Source: Arthrobacter sp. zg-Y238 (lineage in GTDB: Bacteria; Actinomycetota; Actinomycetes; Actinomycetales; Micrococcaceae). Taken from it: a stretch of 64,000 nucleotides of DNA. Under the pieces are notes generated by a model. That model was given only the letters and a program-made list of their open reading frames with translations. It was not told the DNA's origin and did not search any database. Positions 18,229 through 27,874 of this stretch are shown in pieces. Location of the stretch: contig NZ_JANFLU010000006.1 in NCBI RefSeq assembly GCF_024385525.1, positions 1 through 64,000 on the forward strand, written 5' to 3'. The position numbers and the translations under genes are program-made. Each line of letters begins with the position of its first letter. The first letter of the stretch is position 1.

Positions 18229-19268
18229 TGCTTGTTCCTTGTCTGTCGGGGATCAAACGCATCCCGGAGCCCGTCGCCGATGAAGTTGACGGCGAGGGCA
18301 ATGGCCACGATAAACACGCCGGGCCAGAGGAAGACCCAGGGGCGCACGGTCATGGCTGACCGGTTGTCATTGATCAGCTTGCCCAGCGAGGTGTCAGGTT
18401 CCTGCACGCCCAGGCCCAGGAAGCCGAGGGCGGTTTCGAGCAGGATGGCGCCGGAGATTGCCAGCGTGGCCGAGACGATGATGACGCCTACGGTGTTGGG
18501 CAGGATGTGCTTGAAGATGATCCGGGAAGAGCTGGCACCCACGGACTTGGCCGCCTCGACGAACTCCTTCTCCCTGAGGGACAGGAATTCGCCGCGGACA
18601 ATCCGGGCCAGCCCGGTCCAGGTGAGCATGCCCAGGAAGGCCGCGAAGACCACGATTCCGAAGTCTGCCACGATGGTGGCCAGCACAGCTGCGACCACCA
18701 GCAGGGGAATCGTGATGATGACATCGGTGAAGCGCATCAGGACGGCTTCGACCCGCCCGCGGTAATACCCGGCCAGGGCACCGACGACGGTTCCGATGAC
18801 GGTTCCGACAATACCCACGATGAAGGCAATGATCAGGGAGATCTGCGCCCCGCGCATGGTCATCGCGAAGTAGTCCCGGCCCAGGGCGTCCTGACCGAAC
18901 GGATGGTCGCCCAGCCCGGTCCAGGACAGGGTCGGTTTCCCGCCGTCGGAGGTATCCTGCACCTCGTAGAAGGTGTGCTGCCACCAGCCCGGAATATGCA
19001 GCGGGCCGATGTTGAAGCCGATTGAGGAGAACGCCAGCAGCACAATGAACAGCAGGCCGATCATTCCGCCCATGGCTCCCTTATGCCGCAGGAAGCGTTC
19101 GCGGACCAGCTTGGACTGGCTCTTTGCCTCGGTGATCTTCGGGTCAGCGACGACGCCCCTGGTCGCGGGTGCGTCCGCCGTGACGGTCCGCTGGCTCTCC
19201 AGCGTCATGGCCGTCAGCTCCGGGCTGCTTTCCTTCGGCCCGTCCGCGGAAATCTTGTTATCAGTCAT
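18225..19268 (-). CDS. Peptide-type ABC transporter permease (DppC-like)
   Basis: A 347-residue inner-membrane permease with a cytoplasmic N-terminal tail of about 75 residues and then six predicted membrane helices. The EAA-loop motif that contacts the ATPase is EFVEAAKSVGASSSRIIFKHILPN. The C-terminal GLGVQEPDTSLGKLINDN block is typical for DppC/OppC. It pairs with the DppB-like permease located 11 bases upstream in transcription order. The unusually long N-terminal tail is common in actinobacterial homologues. Confidence 0.93.
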   Translation of the reverse strand: MTDNKISADGPKESSPELTAMTLESQRTVTADAPATRGVVADPKITEAKSQSKLVRERFLRHKGAMGGMIGLLFIVLLAFSSIGFNIGPLHIPGWWQHTFYEVQDTSDGGKPTLSWTGLGDHPFGQDALGRDYFAMTMRGAQISLIIAFIVGIVGTVIGTVVGALAGYYRGRVEAVLMRFTDVIITIPLLVVAAVLATIVADFGIVVFAAFLGMLTWTGLARIVRGEFLSLREKEFVEAAKSVGASSSRIIFKHILPNTVGVIIVSATLAISGAILLETALGFLGLGVQEPDTSLGKLINDNRSAMTVRPWVFLWPGVFIVAIALAVNFIGDGLRDAFDPRQTRNKQ

Positions 19269-19279
19269 TGCTCTACCAA

Positions 19280-20812
19280 TCAGTTCAGGCTGATGCGCGG
19301 ATCGAGGAACGCGTACGCGATGTCAGCCAGCATGTTGAAGGCCACCGCGGCCACGCCCGTGACGAGGAAGAACGCCATGATGACATTGGGGTCCACGTTG
19401 GTGAGTCCGTCGGTGAACATCTTGCCCATGCCGTTCCAGCCGAACACCGATTCCGTGACCACGGCGCCGCCGAGCACACCGGCGAAGTCGAAGGCCATCA
19501 GGGTGGTGATCGGGATCATTGCGTTGCGGAACGCGTGCTTGACCACGACTGTCCGTTCGCTGAGCCCCTTGGCCCGTGCTGTGCGGATGTAGTCCTGGGT
19601 CATTACGTCCAGCTGGCTGGCCCGGGTGTAGCGGGTGTACATGGCAAACGAAATCAGCATGATCGCGATGGTCGGCAGCACCAGGTACAGCGCGTAATCG
19701 AGATTCACTTCCCAGAAGGTTCCCTCGAGGTTGGGCGTGGAGGAACCGGTGGTGGGAATGGGTCGGCCGCCGGTCTTGCGGGACAGCGTCGGGTAGGCGT
19801 GCAGGAGCGAATCCAGGAACACGACGGAACCGATCAGCAGGCCGACGACGGCGGTCAGCTGCCGGGTCTGCTTGGCGTACGGTCCGCCCACGAAGTGCCC
19901 GATGGCAGCGGAAACGGCAACGGTCACCAGTGCCAGGCCGGCAATGGTCAGCCAGTCGGGGTCTTTCATGATGCCCATCGTGACCAGATAGCCGACAAAA
20001 CCGGCTGCGGCCGTAGCAAGGGCTGCAAAGACAATCCGGCGGCGCCGGAACCCGGCGAACAGGGCAGTGGTTCCGAGGGCGATGGCGACGGCGCTCACCA
20101 GGATGCCGACGGGACCGAAACCGGGGGTCTTGAACCAACCGGACATCAGCAACAGGAGCATGGTTACCGAAGTTGCCACGGCTGCCACCGCGAATACCTG
20201 GATCCGTCGTCGGCGGTCGCCGCCGATGACGACCATCCAGATCAACCCGGCCACCAACCCCAGCAGCACTATGCCCAGATAGGACATGGTTGGATTCACC
20301 AGCCAGGTGTTGAGACCGATGGCGAGGTACTGCTTGAGGAGCGTGGAGAGCCAGAAGAGCGGCATGGAGAACAGGAGGAAGGCAACGAACGTGATCGAGT
20401 AGTCGAACACACTGTACTGCCGCAGGGCGGTCACAACACCGATGAGCACGCCCAGGATGATCGCGAGCACCGTTGCTACGACCACCAGGCGGAAGGTTGA
20501 ACCGACGGCGGATTCCAGCTGCTCGATGACGGGGTTGCCCACTCGGTCCAGGCCCAGCGTGCACTGTGCACCGCCGGGCATGATGCAGCGGCCGATTTCC
20601 TGCAGCCAGAGCAGATAGCGGATGTGGATGGGCTGATCCAGGTGCATGGCTTCGGTACGGGCGGCTACGCGGGATTCCCGGTCATCGTTGCGCAGTTCGG
20701 CGAGGTCATGGAGGGGATCGCCGGAGTTGACGGCCAGGACAAACATCAGTGCCGTGGCGGCCAGGAGGATAAAGAACGAAGTGACCGCTCTTTTAAGAAT
20801 GAAGTAGAACAC
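19280..20812 (-). CDS. Peptide-type ABC transporter permease (DppB-like) with extra membrane domain
   Basis: A 510-residue permease, against about 310-340 for ordinary DppB. The family halves are present: FYFILKRAVTSFFILLAATALMFVLAV at the start, STFRLVVVATVLAIILGV, and a C-terminal half with the EAA loop YIRTARAKGLSERTVVVKHAFRN and the FGWNGMGKMFTDGL block. Between about residues 175 and 340 lies an additional block with five or six hydrophobic segments and Arg-rich turns (GGDRRRRIQ, GFRRRRIV). GTG 20812 is chosen because AAGGAG stands seven to eight bases upstream; the in-frame ATG at 20854 has no comparable site. Confidence 0.9.
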   Translation of the reverse strand: MFYFILKRAVTSFFILLAATALMFVLAVNSGDPLHDLAELRNDDRESRVAARTEAMHLDQPIHIRYLLWLQEIGRCIMPGGAQCTLGLDRVGNPVIEQLESAVGSTFRLVVVATVLAIILGVLIGVVTALRQYSVFDYSITFVAFLLFSMPLFWLSTLLKQYLAIGLNTWLVNPTMSYLGIVLLGLVAGLIWMVVIGGDRRRRIQVFAVAAVATSVTMLLLLMSGWFKTPGFGPVGILVSAVAIALGTTALFAGFRRRRIVFAALATAAAGFVGYLVTMGIMKDPDWLTIAGLALVTVAVSAAIGHFVGGPYAKQTRQLTAVVGLLIGSVVFLDSLLHAYPTLSRKTGGRPIPTTGSSTPNLEGTFWEVNLDYALYLVLPTIAIMLISFAMYTRYTRASQLDVMTQDYIRTARAKGLSERTVVVKHAFRNAMIPITTLMAFDFAGVLGGAVVTESVFGWNGMGKMFTDGLTNVDPNVIMAFFLVTGVAAVAFNMLADIAYAFLDPRISLN

Positions 20813-20923
20813 CGTGGGGCTCCTTGGGGTGGGACTGAAGAACGCCGCGGACATAAGCAGGGGGATGGGCAGACTTTGCGTCTGCCCATCCCCGCTTAGG
20901 CTGCGGCTAGCGTGGTGCTGCGG

Positions 20924-22684
20924 CTAGACCTGCTTTGTCCACTTGTAGGCGTTCCAGGTGATGCCGTTCTGGCTCGGGTTCAGTTCCACGTTCTCCAGCT
21001 TGGAGGAGTGTGCAACCACACCGGAGTTGGCGTACAGGACCACGTTGTAGACCTCGGCGGCGAGGATTTCCTCTGCCTTGGTCTTCAGTTCCTTGACCTC
21101 TTCTTCGTCAGTGGAGCTGGCGATCTGGTCCCAGAGCTTGTCGAGTTCGGTGTTGGTGAACTTGCCGTAGTTCTGCTCGCCGTCGGAGACGTAGATCGAC
21201 TGTGCGCTGGCGGCCAGACCGGATCCGGCCCAGGCGAACAGGATGGCGTCCCAGGCTCCGGGCTCAGCGAGCTTGGCGCTCCACTTGGGGTCCGGGGTGG
21301 GAACAATGTTGAAGCCGGCCTGGTCGCAGGACGTCTTGATCAGGGTGACGATGTCGGCGCGCAGCTGGCTCGTGGAGGAGAACATCAGGCGGACCGATAC
21401 GGGTTCGGTCTTACCGGCATCGGCGAGCAGCTTCTTGGCGCCCTCGATATCCACTTCGTCGTACTCGCTGGCGGACGGAGCGCCTTCGAGGACCTCTTCG
21501 TAGTCCTCCTGGCCCGGCTGGTATTCGCGCAGGTTGTCCACCGTGGCGTTCTCGTCGATGGGCTTGGCGAACTTCTCGACAATGTCCTCGCGCGGTACGC
21601 ACTTGGCGAACGCCTGACGTACGGCCAGGTCCTTGAACACGCCGTTTTCCGACTGGTCCAGATCGATGTGGCTGAAGGTCAGCTCGGGACCGGTGAGCAT
21701 CTCGACGGTCTCGCCGATGTTCTCGATGGCGGTCTTCGTGTCAACCGTGGGGCCGGAGGGTTCGATGATATCGACCTCGCCGTTCTCCAGGGCCTGGACT
21801 GCTTCGGTGTCTGCGATGGTCTTGAAGACGATGGTTTCGGTCTTGCCCTTGCGCTCTTCGCCCCAGTAGTTCTCGTTGCGCTTGAGGGTCAGGGTGCCGT
21901 CGGTGGCGTTGTCCAGCATGTACGGGCCGGAGGACGGGATCATTTCGGCGTCCGGAAGCTTGGTCAGATCGGCTTCGTAGTTCCACCCGGTGTTCCAGAA
22001 TTCGGCCAGCGGGGTCAACGCCGCGATGTCCTTGTCCTGGATGGCCTTGATCAGGGCTTCGCCGTCGTTTGCGGTGTCCAGTCCGCCCTTTTCCGCCGCG
22101 ACATGTGCGGGCATGATGGGGCCGATCATCAGGGCTTCCCAGTCCGCGTACGGGGTCTCGAAGACCATGTCGAACTCTTTGTCGCCGGCCTCGCCCTCGA
22201 TCATCTTGGTCTGCGAGAAACCGTTGGTGGAGGACGGCTGGAAGATGTTCTCGCCCTCGGCGGGACCGACCTGTCCGGAGAAGGCAGCCCAGTTCAGCAG
22301 CACGTCATCGAAGTCGATGGGGGTGCCGTCGGACCACTTGGCGTCCTCATTGATCTTGTAGTGCACCGTCAGCGGATCGTCGCTGGTCTTTTCGAAGGTG
22401 CCGAACTCTTCATCGTGGATGACGCCGTCAGGGCTGTACTCGACAAAGTTGCTGTGCACCAGGTTGTCGACGTAGCTGTTGTACGTGCTGTTGGTGTTGG
22501 CGGTGCTCGAGTTGTAGGCGTCGGGCGCCTGGCTGATGGCGATATTGATGGTGGAGGCGATGTTCTCGGCTGTTTCCTCCGAGCCGCCTTCGCTTTCGGT
22601 TCCGCCCCCGGCGGAGCCGCAGGCGCCCAGGAACAGGGCCCCCACGGAGAGTGCGGCAAGAGCTGCCGTGCGCTTAGTACGCAT
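20924..22684 (-). CDS. Peptide-type ABC transporter substrate-binding lipoprotein
   Basis: A 586-residue secreted lipoprotein of solute-binding family 5. The signal peptide MRTKRTAALAALSVGALFLG ends at a lipobox LGAC (Cys22), followed by a Gly/Ser/Glu-rich linker. Family features include DVLLNWAAFSGQ, SSGPYMLDNATDGTLTLKRNENYWG and the C-terminal FTNTELDKLWDQIASSTD. It captures a peptide-like ligand outside the membrane; the ligand is not predictable. AGGA lies eight bases before ATG 22684. It is the first gene of the four-gene importer operon. Confidence 0.93.
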   Translation of the reverse strand: MRTKRTAALAALSVGALFLGACGSAGGGTESEGGSEETAENIASTINIAISQAPDAYNSSTANTNSTYNSYVDNLVHSNFVEYSPDGVIHDEEFGTFEKTSDDPLTVHYKINEDAKWSDGTPIDFDDVLLNWAAFSGQVGPAEGENIFQPSSTNGFSQTKMIEGEAGDKEFDMVFETPYADWEALMIGPIMPAHVAAEKGGLDTANDGEALIKAIQDKDIAALTPLAEFWNTGWNYEADLTKLPDAEMIPSSGPYMLDNATDGTLTLKRNENYWGEERKGKTETIVFKTIADTEAVQALENGEVDIIEPSGPTVDTKTAIENIGETVEMLTGPELTFSHIDLDQSENGVFKDLAVRQAFAKCVPREDIVEKFAKPIDENATVDNLREYQPGQEDYEEVLEGAPSASEYDEVDIEGAKKLLADAGKTEPVSVRLMFSSTSQLRADIVTLIKTSCDQAGFNIVPTPDPKWSAKLAEPGAWDAILFAWAGSGLAASAQSIYVSDGEQNYGKFTNTELDKLWDQIASSTDEEEVKELKTKAEEILAAEVYNVVLYANSGVVAHSSKLENVELNPSQNGITWNAYKWTKQV

Positions 22685-22875
22685 AAGTAGTCCTAACTGG
22701 TGATGAGGAGTCAGGAACCACCAATGATGGCCCCCCAAAGCGGCCGTGATGACCGCCGCATGTGGAGCAACACTAACCACATATTGTTTCCACTGTGAGA
22801 CAAGTTACATGTTGTTAACCGATCGTTATGCCCGGACACGGGGGTTTTTGTACTCGAAACCGCGCGGGAATACGC

Positions 22876-22911
22876 AAAAACCCTCCCGGCTGTTGCCGGG
22901 AGGGTTTTTTT
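22876..22911. terminator. Intrinsic terminator downstream of the GDSL-fold gene
   Basis: AAAAACCCTCCCGGC (22876-22890) pairs with GCCGGGAGGGTTTTT (22895-22909) around a TGTT loop, with T runs at the right and A runs at the left. Read leftward it closes the kgd/GDSL transcript before the peptide ABC promoter region (22685-22875), in which no gene is seen. Confidence 0.9.
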
Positions 22912-22934
22912 GACGTCCGTTTATGACGGAGGTT

Positions 22935-23534
22935 TCAGTTCATGTCGGGCAGGTCGAGCCACTGGTACCAGCCTCGGTGAAGCACCAGCCACGCCATAAG
23001 GCCGTAGCCTGCCTGGCCCGGCGTTCCGCCGTTGGCGGCAAGGTCCGTACGCCACTGCTCGTGGTTCAGCAGCGGGTTGAGGGTGTCTACGTACACGTGC
23101 TTACGCCGCGTGGTCACGTCGCCGAACGCCGCGGAGAGATCCGCGAGCTTCCGGTTCCGTTCCGGGTCCAGGCCCGGGGGAGGGCCCACCACGAAGACCT
23201 TGATGCTCATCTGCGCGGCGCCGTCGAGGATGTTCGCCAGGTTCAGGCGGCTTCGCGCCGTCGTCAGCTGAAGGTCCAGGTCCCGGTCAGACAAGCCGAT
23301 CACGAGGCGGTTTTCGCACCCGTCTTCGAATCGTCTCCCGGCTTCCGCGAGCCATCTGTTGGCCAGCGCCTCGGTGCCCTCGTTAGGTGCAGCCAGGCTG
23401 TATGCCTGGAGGTTGACGTTCTCGGGCGATGTTCGGGCCAGGACACGTCCCAGCCAGCCGAGTGCGCGCGGATCCCCGTGTCCGGCCAGCAGCTCATCAC
23501 CTACAGCAGCAAGCCGAATTCTGCGTTGTTCCAC
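22935..23534 (-). CDS. GDSL-fold (SGNH hydrolase-like) protein, nucleophile absent
   Basis: A 199-residue soluble protein. The N-terminal RIRLAAVGDELLAGHGDPRALGWLGRVLA has the position and spacing of GDSL block I, but the expected nucleophilic Ser is Glu (GDEL). Later family landmarks are weak: LVIGLSDRDLDLQL near block III and NGGTPGQAGYGLMAWLV where DxxH of block V is expected, without the His. So the fold is recognisable but hydrolase activity is doubtful. It lies 63 bases after the kgd stop on the same strand and is followed by a terminator, suggesting co-transcription with kgd. A binding or regulatory role is possible; nothing in the sequence names it. Confidence 0.75.
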   Translation of the reverse strand: MEQRRIRLAAVGDELLAGHGDPRALGWLGRVLARTSPENVNLQAYSLAAPNEGTEALANRWLAEAGRRFEDGCENRLVIGLSDRDLDLQLTTARSRLNLANILDGAAQMSIKVFVVGPPPGLDPERNRKLADLSAAFGDVTTRRKHVYVDTLNPLLNHEQWRTDLAANGGTPGQAGYGLMAWLVLHRGWYQWLDLPDMN

Positions 23535-23597
23535 TAGTCACCTTCTCGAATCAAAAAAACAGGGTGGGACGCCGAAGCGCCCCACCCCAAACCTAGC

Positions 23598-26500
23598 CTA
23601 CTGACGTTCGAAGGCCTTCTTCACAAGAATGTCCTGCTCCACTGCGTGGCGCTTGGCAGAGCCGGTAGCGGTGGAGGCCGACGCCGGGCGTGAGACCAGG
23701 CGCAGGCGGCTATCCAGGTGCTGGGGCAGGTTGAGGCCGATGAAGGGCCACGGACCCTGGTTCGCCGGCTCGTCCTGCGCCCACACGATGTCCGCGTTGG
23801 GGTACTTGCCCACAGCGGCCCGGATCTCGTCGACGGGGAGCGGGTAGAGCTGCTCAACGCGGACGATTGCCGTCTTGTCGTCGCCGGTCTTCTGGCGGTT
23901 TGCCAGCAGGTCGTAGTACAGGCGGCCGGACACCAGCAGTACGCGGTCGACGGCGTTCGCATCCAGTTCGGCATGCTCGCCGATAACCGGCTGGAACTCG
24001 CCGTGCGTGAACTCCTCCACCGAGGTTGCGGCCGCCTTCAGACGCAGCAGCTGCTTGGGGGTGAAGACCACCAGCGGCTTCCGCGGGCGGCTGTACGCCT
24101 GCCGGCGCAGCAGGTGGAAGTGCGAGGCACCCGTGGTCGGGTTGGCAACAATCATATTGTCCTCGGCACACATCTGCAGGAAACGCTCGATCCGTGCGGA
24201 GGAGTGGTCCGGTCCCTGTCCCTCGTAGCCGTGCGGAAGCATCAGCACCAGCGAGGACCGCTGGCCCCACTTCTGCTCGGCCGAAGAAATGAACTCGTCA
24301 ATGATGGTCTGGGCGCCGTTGACGAAGTCACCGAACTGGGCTTCCCAGAGCACAAGGGCATCAGGGCGCTCCACCGAATAGCCGTATTCGAAGCCCATGG
24401 CGGCGAATTCGGAGAGCAGGGAGTCGTAGATCCACAGCTTGGCCTGGTTCGGGTCCAGCTCAGCCAGCGGCACCCACTCTTCGCCGGTGGCGCGGTCGTG
24501 GAAGACGGCGTGGCGCTGCGTGAAGGTTCCGCGGCGGGAGTCCTGCCCGGCGAGGCGTACGGGGACACCTTCCATCAGCAGCGAACCGAAGGCGGCGATT
24601 TCGGCAAAGCCCCAGTCGATGTTGCCCTCACGGGACATCTGGTCGCGCTTTTCCAGCAGGGACTTCAGCTTCGGATGGACCGTGAAGCCCTCGGGTACGG
24701 CCACGTGGGCCTTGCCGATGTGCGCCAGGACCTCTGCGGAGACCGCAGTGCTTGCCGGCTTGATGATCGTGGTGCCTTCCTGCTGCGCAGCAGGACGTTC
24801 CAGATCGGAAACCGCTTCGGAATCCTTGGTGATCACCGGGATGGGCGAGGTCTGGGCGGCGTGCGTCTCGGCGAAGACGCGCTCGAGACGGCCCTGGTAG
24901 TCGCGCAGGGCCTGCTCGGCCTCCTCCTGGCTGATGTCCCCTCGTCCGATCAGGGACTCGGTGTACAGCTTGCGCACGGAGCGCTTGGCCTCGATCAGGC
25001 TGTACATCATCGGCTGGGTCATCGAAGGGTCATCACCTTCGTTGTGGCCGCGGCGGCGGTAGCAGACCATGTCGATGACGACATCCTTGTGGAAGCGCTG
25101 ACGGTACTCGTAGGCCAGCTGGCCAACCCGTACAACTGCTTCGGGATCATCGCCGTTGACATGGAAGATCGGTGCCTGGACCATCTTCGCGACATCTGTG
25201 GAGTAGACGGAGGAACGCGAGGACGTGGGCGACGTCGTGAAGCCCACCTGGTTGTTGACCACCACGTGGATGGTGCCGCCGGTGCGGTAGCCGCGCAGCT
25301 GGGAGAGGTTGAGCGTTTCCGCCACCACGCCCTGGCCTGCGAAGGCGGCATCGCCGTGCACGAGGATCGGCAGCACGGGGAACTCGTCGCCCTTGTCCAG
25401 CCGGTCCTGCTTGGCGCGGACAATGCCCTCCAGCACGGAATCTCCGGCTTCGAGGTGGGACGGGTTGGCTGCAAGGTAGACCTTGGTCTGCTTCCCGTTG
25501 TCCGATGTGAAGGTTCCCTCGGTGCCGAGGTGGTACTTCACGTCGCCGGAACCCTGCACGCTGCGGGGGTCCTGGGTGCCTTCGAATTCGCGGAAGACCT
25601 GTGCGTAGGTCTTGCCCGCGATGTTCGTCAGGACGTTGAGGCGGCCGCGGTGGGCCATGCCGATGCCGACTTCCTCGAGGCCGTCGTCGGCGGCACCGGA
25701 AATCACGGCGTCCAGCAGCGGAATCAGGGATTCGCCGCCCTCAAGGGAGAAGCGCTTCTGTCCAACGAACTTCGTCTGGAGGAACGTCTCGAAAGCCTCG
25801 GCAGCGTTGAGCTTGCTGAGGATTCGCAGCTGCTCTTCGCGGGTGGGCTTCGTGTACTTGGTTTCCAAGCGGTCCTGGAACCAGAGGCGCTCCTCGGGAT
25901 CCTGGATGTGCATGTATTCGATCCCGGCAGTGCGGCAGTAAGCGTCCCGGAGCACACCGAGGATCTTGCGGAGCTTCAGCATCGGCTTGCCGCCGAAGCC
26001 GCCCGTGGGCCACTCCCGGTCCAGGTCCCACAGCGTCAGGCCGTGGTTCAGGATGTCCAGGTCGGCATGCCGGCGCTGTACGTATTCCAGCGGGTTGGTG
26101 TCCGCCATCAGATGGCCGCGGACCCGGTAGGCGTGGATCAGCTGCTGGATGCGGGCAACCTTGTTGATCTGCTCGTCCGGGTTGACCTGGATATCCGGGC
26201 TCCAACGGACGGGCTCGTACGGGATCCGCAGGGATTCGAAGATCTCGTCGTAGAAGTTCTGCTCACCCAGCAGCAACTGGTGGATGATGCGCAGGAACTC
26301 GCCGCTGCCGGCACCCTGGATGACACGGTGGTCATAGGTGGAGGTCAGGGTGATGATCTTGCTGATCGCGTTGCGGGCCAGGATCTTCTCGTTGGCACCC
26401 TGGAACTCGGCCGGGTACTCAAGGGCACCGGCACCAATGATGGCGGCCTGGCCCTTGGAGAGGCGGGGCACCGAATGCACGGTGCCGATGCCGCCCGGGT

Positions 26501-27404
26501 TGGTCAGGGAGATGGTGGTGCCGCGGTAGTCATCGGCGCCGAGCTTGCCGCTGCGGGCACGCTTGACCAGGTCTTCGTAGGCGTGCCAGAACTCCGAGAA
26601 GTTCAGTGTTTCGGCCTTCTTGATGTTCGGCACGACCAGCAGACGGGTTCCGTCCGGCTTGGGCATGTCGATGGCCAGGCCGAAGTTAACGTGTGCGGGC
26701 TGGACGGCAACGGGCTTGCCGTCCACCTCGTCGTAGAACACGTTCATGGAGGGGAACTGGGCGGCAGCACGGATGATGGCGTAACCCAGCAGGTGGGTGA
26801 AGGAAATCTTTCCGCCGCGTGCACGTTCCAGGTGGCTGTTGATGACAATCCGATTGTCAATCAGCAGCTTGGCCGGAATGGCGCGCACGGTGGTTGCCGT
26901 CGGGACGCTCAGGCTGAGGTCCATGTTGGTGGCAATCGCCTTGGCCGGACCGCGCAGCACGGTGACCTTGTCCTCTTCGGCAGCGGCATCGCTGGGCTGG
27001 GTCTTGGGCAGCTGCGCAGGAATCGGCGCAGCCTTGGTCTCAGCCTTCGGCTCGCTCTTCGCCGCGGGCTCGGCCTTGGCCGGTTCCTTGGCTACCGGCG
27101 GCTTACCCGACTGCTGCGTTGCAGCGGGCGATTCGCCTGATGCCTTCGGTGCATTGGGTGCCGTGGTCTCGGCTTTCACCACCGGAAGCTGGCGGGTGGC
27201 GGGCCGGGAACCGTCCGGGGAACCGGCGTTTCCGTTGGAGCCGTTGCCGGACTGGGAGTCTTCAGCCTTGAAGGATTCGAAGATGCTCCACCACTTTTTG
27301 TCAACGGAGTCCTTGTTCGACAAATACTGCTCGTAGAGTTCATCGACAAGCCACTCGTTGCCGCCGAATTCCTCCGGCAGGCGGTGGTTGGATTGGTCTG
27401 GCAC
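23598..27404 (-). CDS. kgd: Multifunctional 2-oxoglutarate dehydrogenase E2-E1 / decarboxylase
   Basis: A 1,268-residue TCA-cycle enzyme combining the succinyltransferase (E2) and 2-oxoglutarate dehydrogenase (E1) parts. Order: N-terminal helix [14 protein letters not shown]; a Pro/Ala/Lys linker (about 50-150); E2 core with [20 protein letters not shown] and the catalytic [16 protein letters not shown]; then E1 with [10 protein letters not shown], the thiamine diphosphate-binding [10 protein letters not shown] and [16 protein letters not shown]. It corresponds to mycobacterial Kgd. GTG 27404 with GAGG ten bases upstream gives [19 protein letters not shown]; longer in-frame starts reach 27512 but lack a ribosome site. 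Corynebacterial-type control by OdhI-like FHA proteins is known for the family; no such gene is here. Confidence 0.95.
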   Translation of the reverse strand: MPDQSNHRLPEEFGGNEWLVDELYEQYLSNKDSVDKKWWSIFESFKAEDSQSGNGSNGNAGSPDGSRPATRQLPVVKAETTAPNAPKASGESPAATQQSGKPPVAKEPAKAEPAAKSEPKAETKAAPIPAQLPKTQPSDAAAEEDKVTVLRGPAKAIATNMDLSLSVPTATTVRAIPAKLLIDNRIVINSHLERARGGKISFTHLLGYAIIRAAAQFPSMNVFYDEVDGKPVAVQPAHVNFGLAIDMPKPDGTRLLVVPNIKKAETLNFSEFWHAYEDLVKRARSGKLGADDYRGTTISLTNPGGIGTVHSVPRLSKGQAAIIGAGALEYPAEFQGANEKILARNAISKIITLTSTYDHRVIQGAGSGEFLRIIHQLLLGEQNFYDEIFESLRIPYEPVRWSPDIQVNPDEQINKVARIQQLIHAYRVRGHLMADTNPLEYVQRRHADLDILNHGLTLWDLDREWPTGGFGGKPMLKLRKILGVLRDAYCRTAGIEYMHIQDPEERLWFQDRLETKYTKPTREEQLRILSKLNAAEAFETFLQTKFVGQKRFSLEGGESLIPLLDAVISGAADDGLEEVGIGMAHRGRLNVLTNIAGKTYAQVFREFEGTQDPRSVQGSGDVKYHLGTEGTFTSDNGKQTKVYLAANPSHLEAGDSVLEGIVRAKQDRLDKGDEFPVLPILVHGDAAFAGQGVVAETLNLSQLRGYRTGGTIHVVVNNQVGFTTSPTSSRSSVYSTDVAKMVQAPIFHVNGDDPEAVVRVGQLAYEYRQRFHKDVVIDMVCYRRRGHNEGDDPSMTQPMMYSLIEAKRSVRKLYTESLIGRGDISQEEAEQALRDYQGRLERVFAETHAAQTSPIPVITKDSEAVSDLERPAAQQEGTTIIKPASTAVSAEVLAHIGKAHVAVPEGFTVHPKLKSLLEKRDQMSREGNIDWGFAEIAAFGSLLMEGVPVRLAGQDSRRGTFTQRHAVFHDRATGEEWVPLAELDPNQAKLWIYDSLLSEFAAMGFEYGYSVERPDALVLWEAQFGDFVNGAQTIIDEFISSAEQKWGQRSSLVLMLPHGYEGQGPDHSSARIERFLQMCAEDNMIVANPTTGASHFHLLRRQAYSRPRKPLVVFTPKQLLRLKAAATSVEEFTHGEFQPVIGEHAELDANAVDRVLLVSGRLYYDLLANRQKTGDDKTAIVRVEQLYPLPVDEIRAAVGKYPNADIVWAQDEPANQGPWPFIGLNLPQHLDSRLRLVSRPASASTATGSAKRHAVEQDILVKKAFERQ

Positions 27405-27874
27405 TAGATATACGCCTCTTCCATGAGTTGCCGTTTGCCCTGATGGCACCATGTTCTGACGCTTCCGCCTCAAGTACTGGTGCGGCCCGGTGCGCAGTGA
27501 CCGAGACTTCATGCCAGTCTAGTGACATAGTCGAACATGTGGCCAATCCCGCACCACTTGATGAAGCGCCGGTGGCTGCAGGCCGGCCGGAACGGCCCGA
27601 AGAAGCGGCTGTGGCGGCCCCGGACCAAACCTGTAAACTGGGCTTTCTATGGACAGTTTCTCTAGGCGCCGGCCTGCGTCACGGACCGCGGTTTCCGCAG
27701 TCGGTGCGCCACGAGCCGGCAACGCCCGCACACCCACGGCCCAGCATCCGCCTGCCTCGTCATCGGAGCCTTCCAGTCCGGCTGCAGCCGACCACCCTCC
27801 GTCTGAACGTTTTCGTGCAGCGTTTCACACCTCTTCCTTAAGGCCGTCTGTTCCGACGGCGGGGGAGTGCTGAC
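27405..27874. other. Divergent promoter region between kgd and the CNNM pair
   Basis: About 470 bases without a convincing gene. A rightward TGTAAACT box at about 27628-27635 is followed closely by an ATG at 27649 that opens a 74-codon frame ending one base before the CNNM ATG; its codon bias is weaker than real genes nearby, so I do not call it. A hairpin GCCGTC-TGTTCC-GACGGC (27843-27860) touches the GGGGGAG ribosome site of the CNNM gene and could affect its translation. Confidence 0.5.

Noticed and set aside
23718-27140. A 1,140-codon open frame on the plus strand opposite kgd
   Set aside because: It is the mirror of the strongly biased kgd codons; it shows no family motifs and no ribosome site. 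Similar long mirrors occur opposite rsgA/aroA (4437-6644), hom/thrC (58349-60664) and rho (62269-63852).
27649-27873. A 74-codon frame ending one base before the CNNM start
   Set aside because: It follows a TGTAAACT box, so leaderless translation is conceivable, but its third-position G/C preference is weaker than neighbours and it is low complexity.
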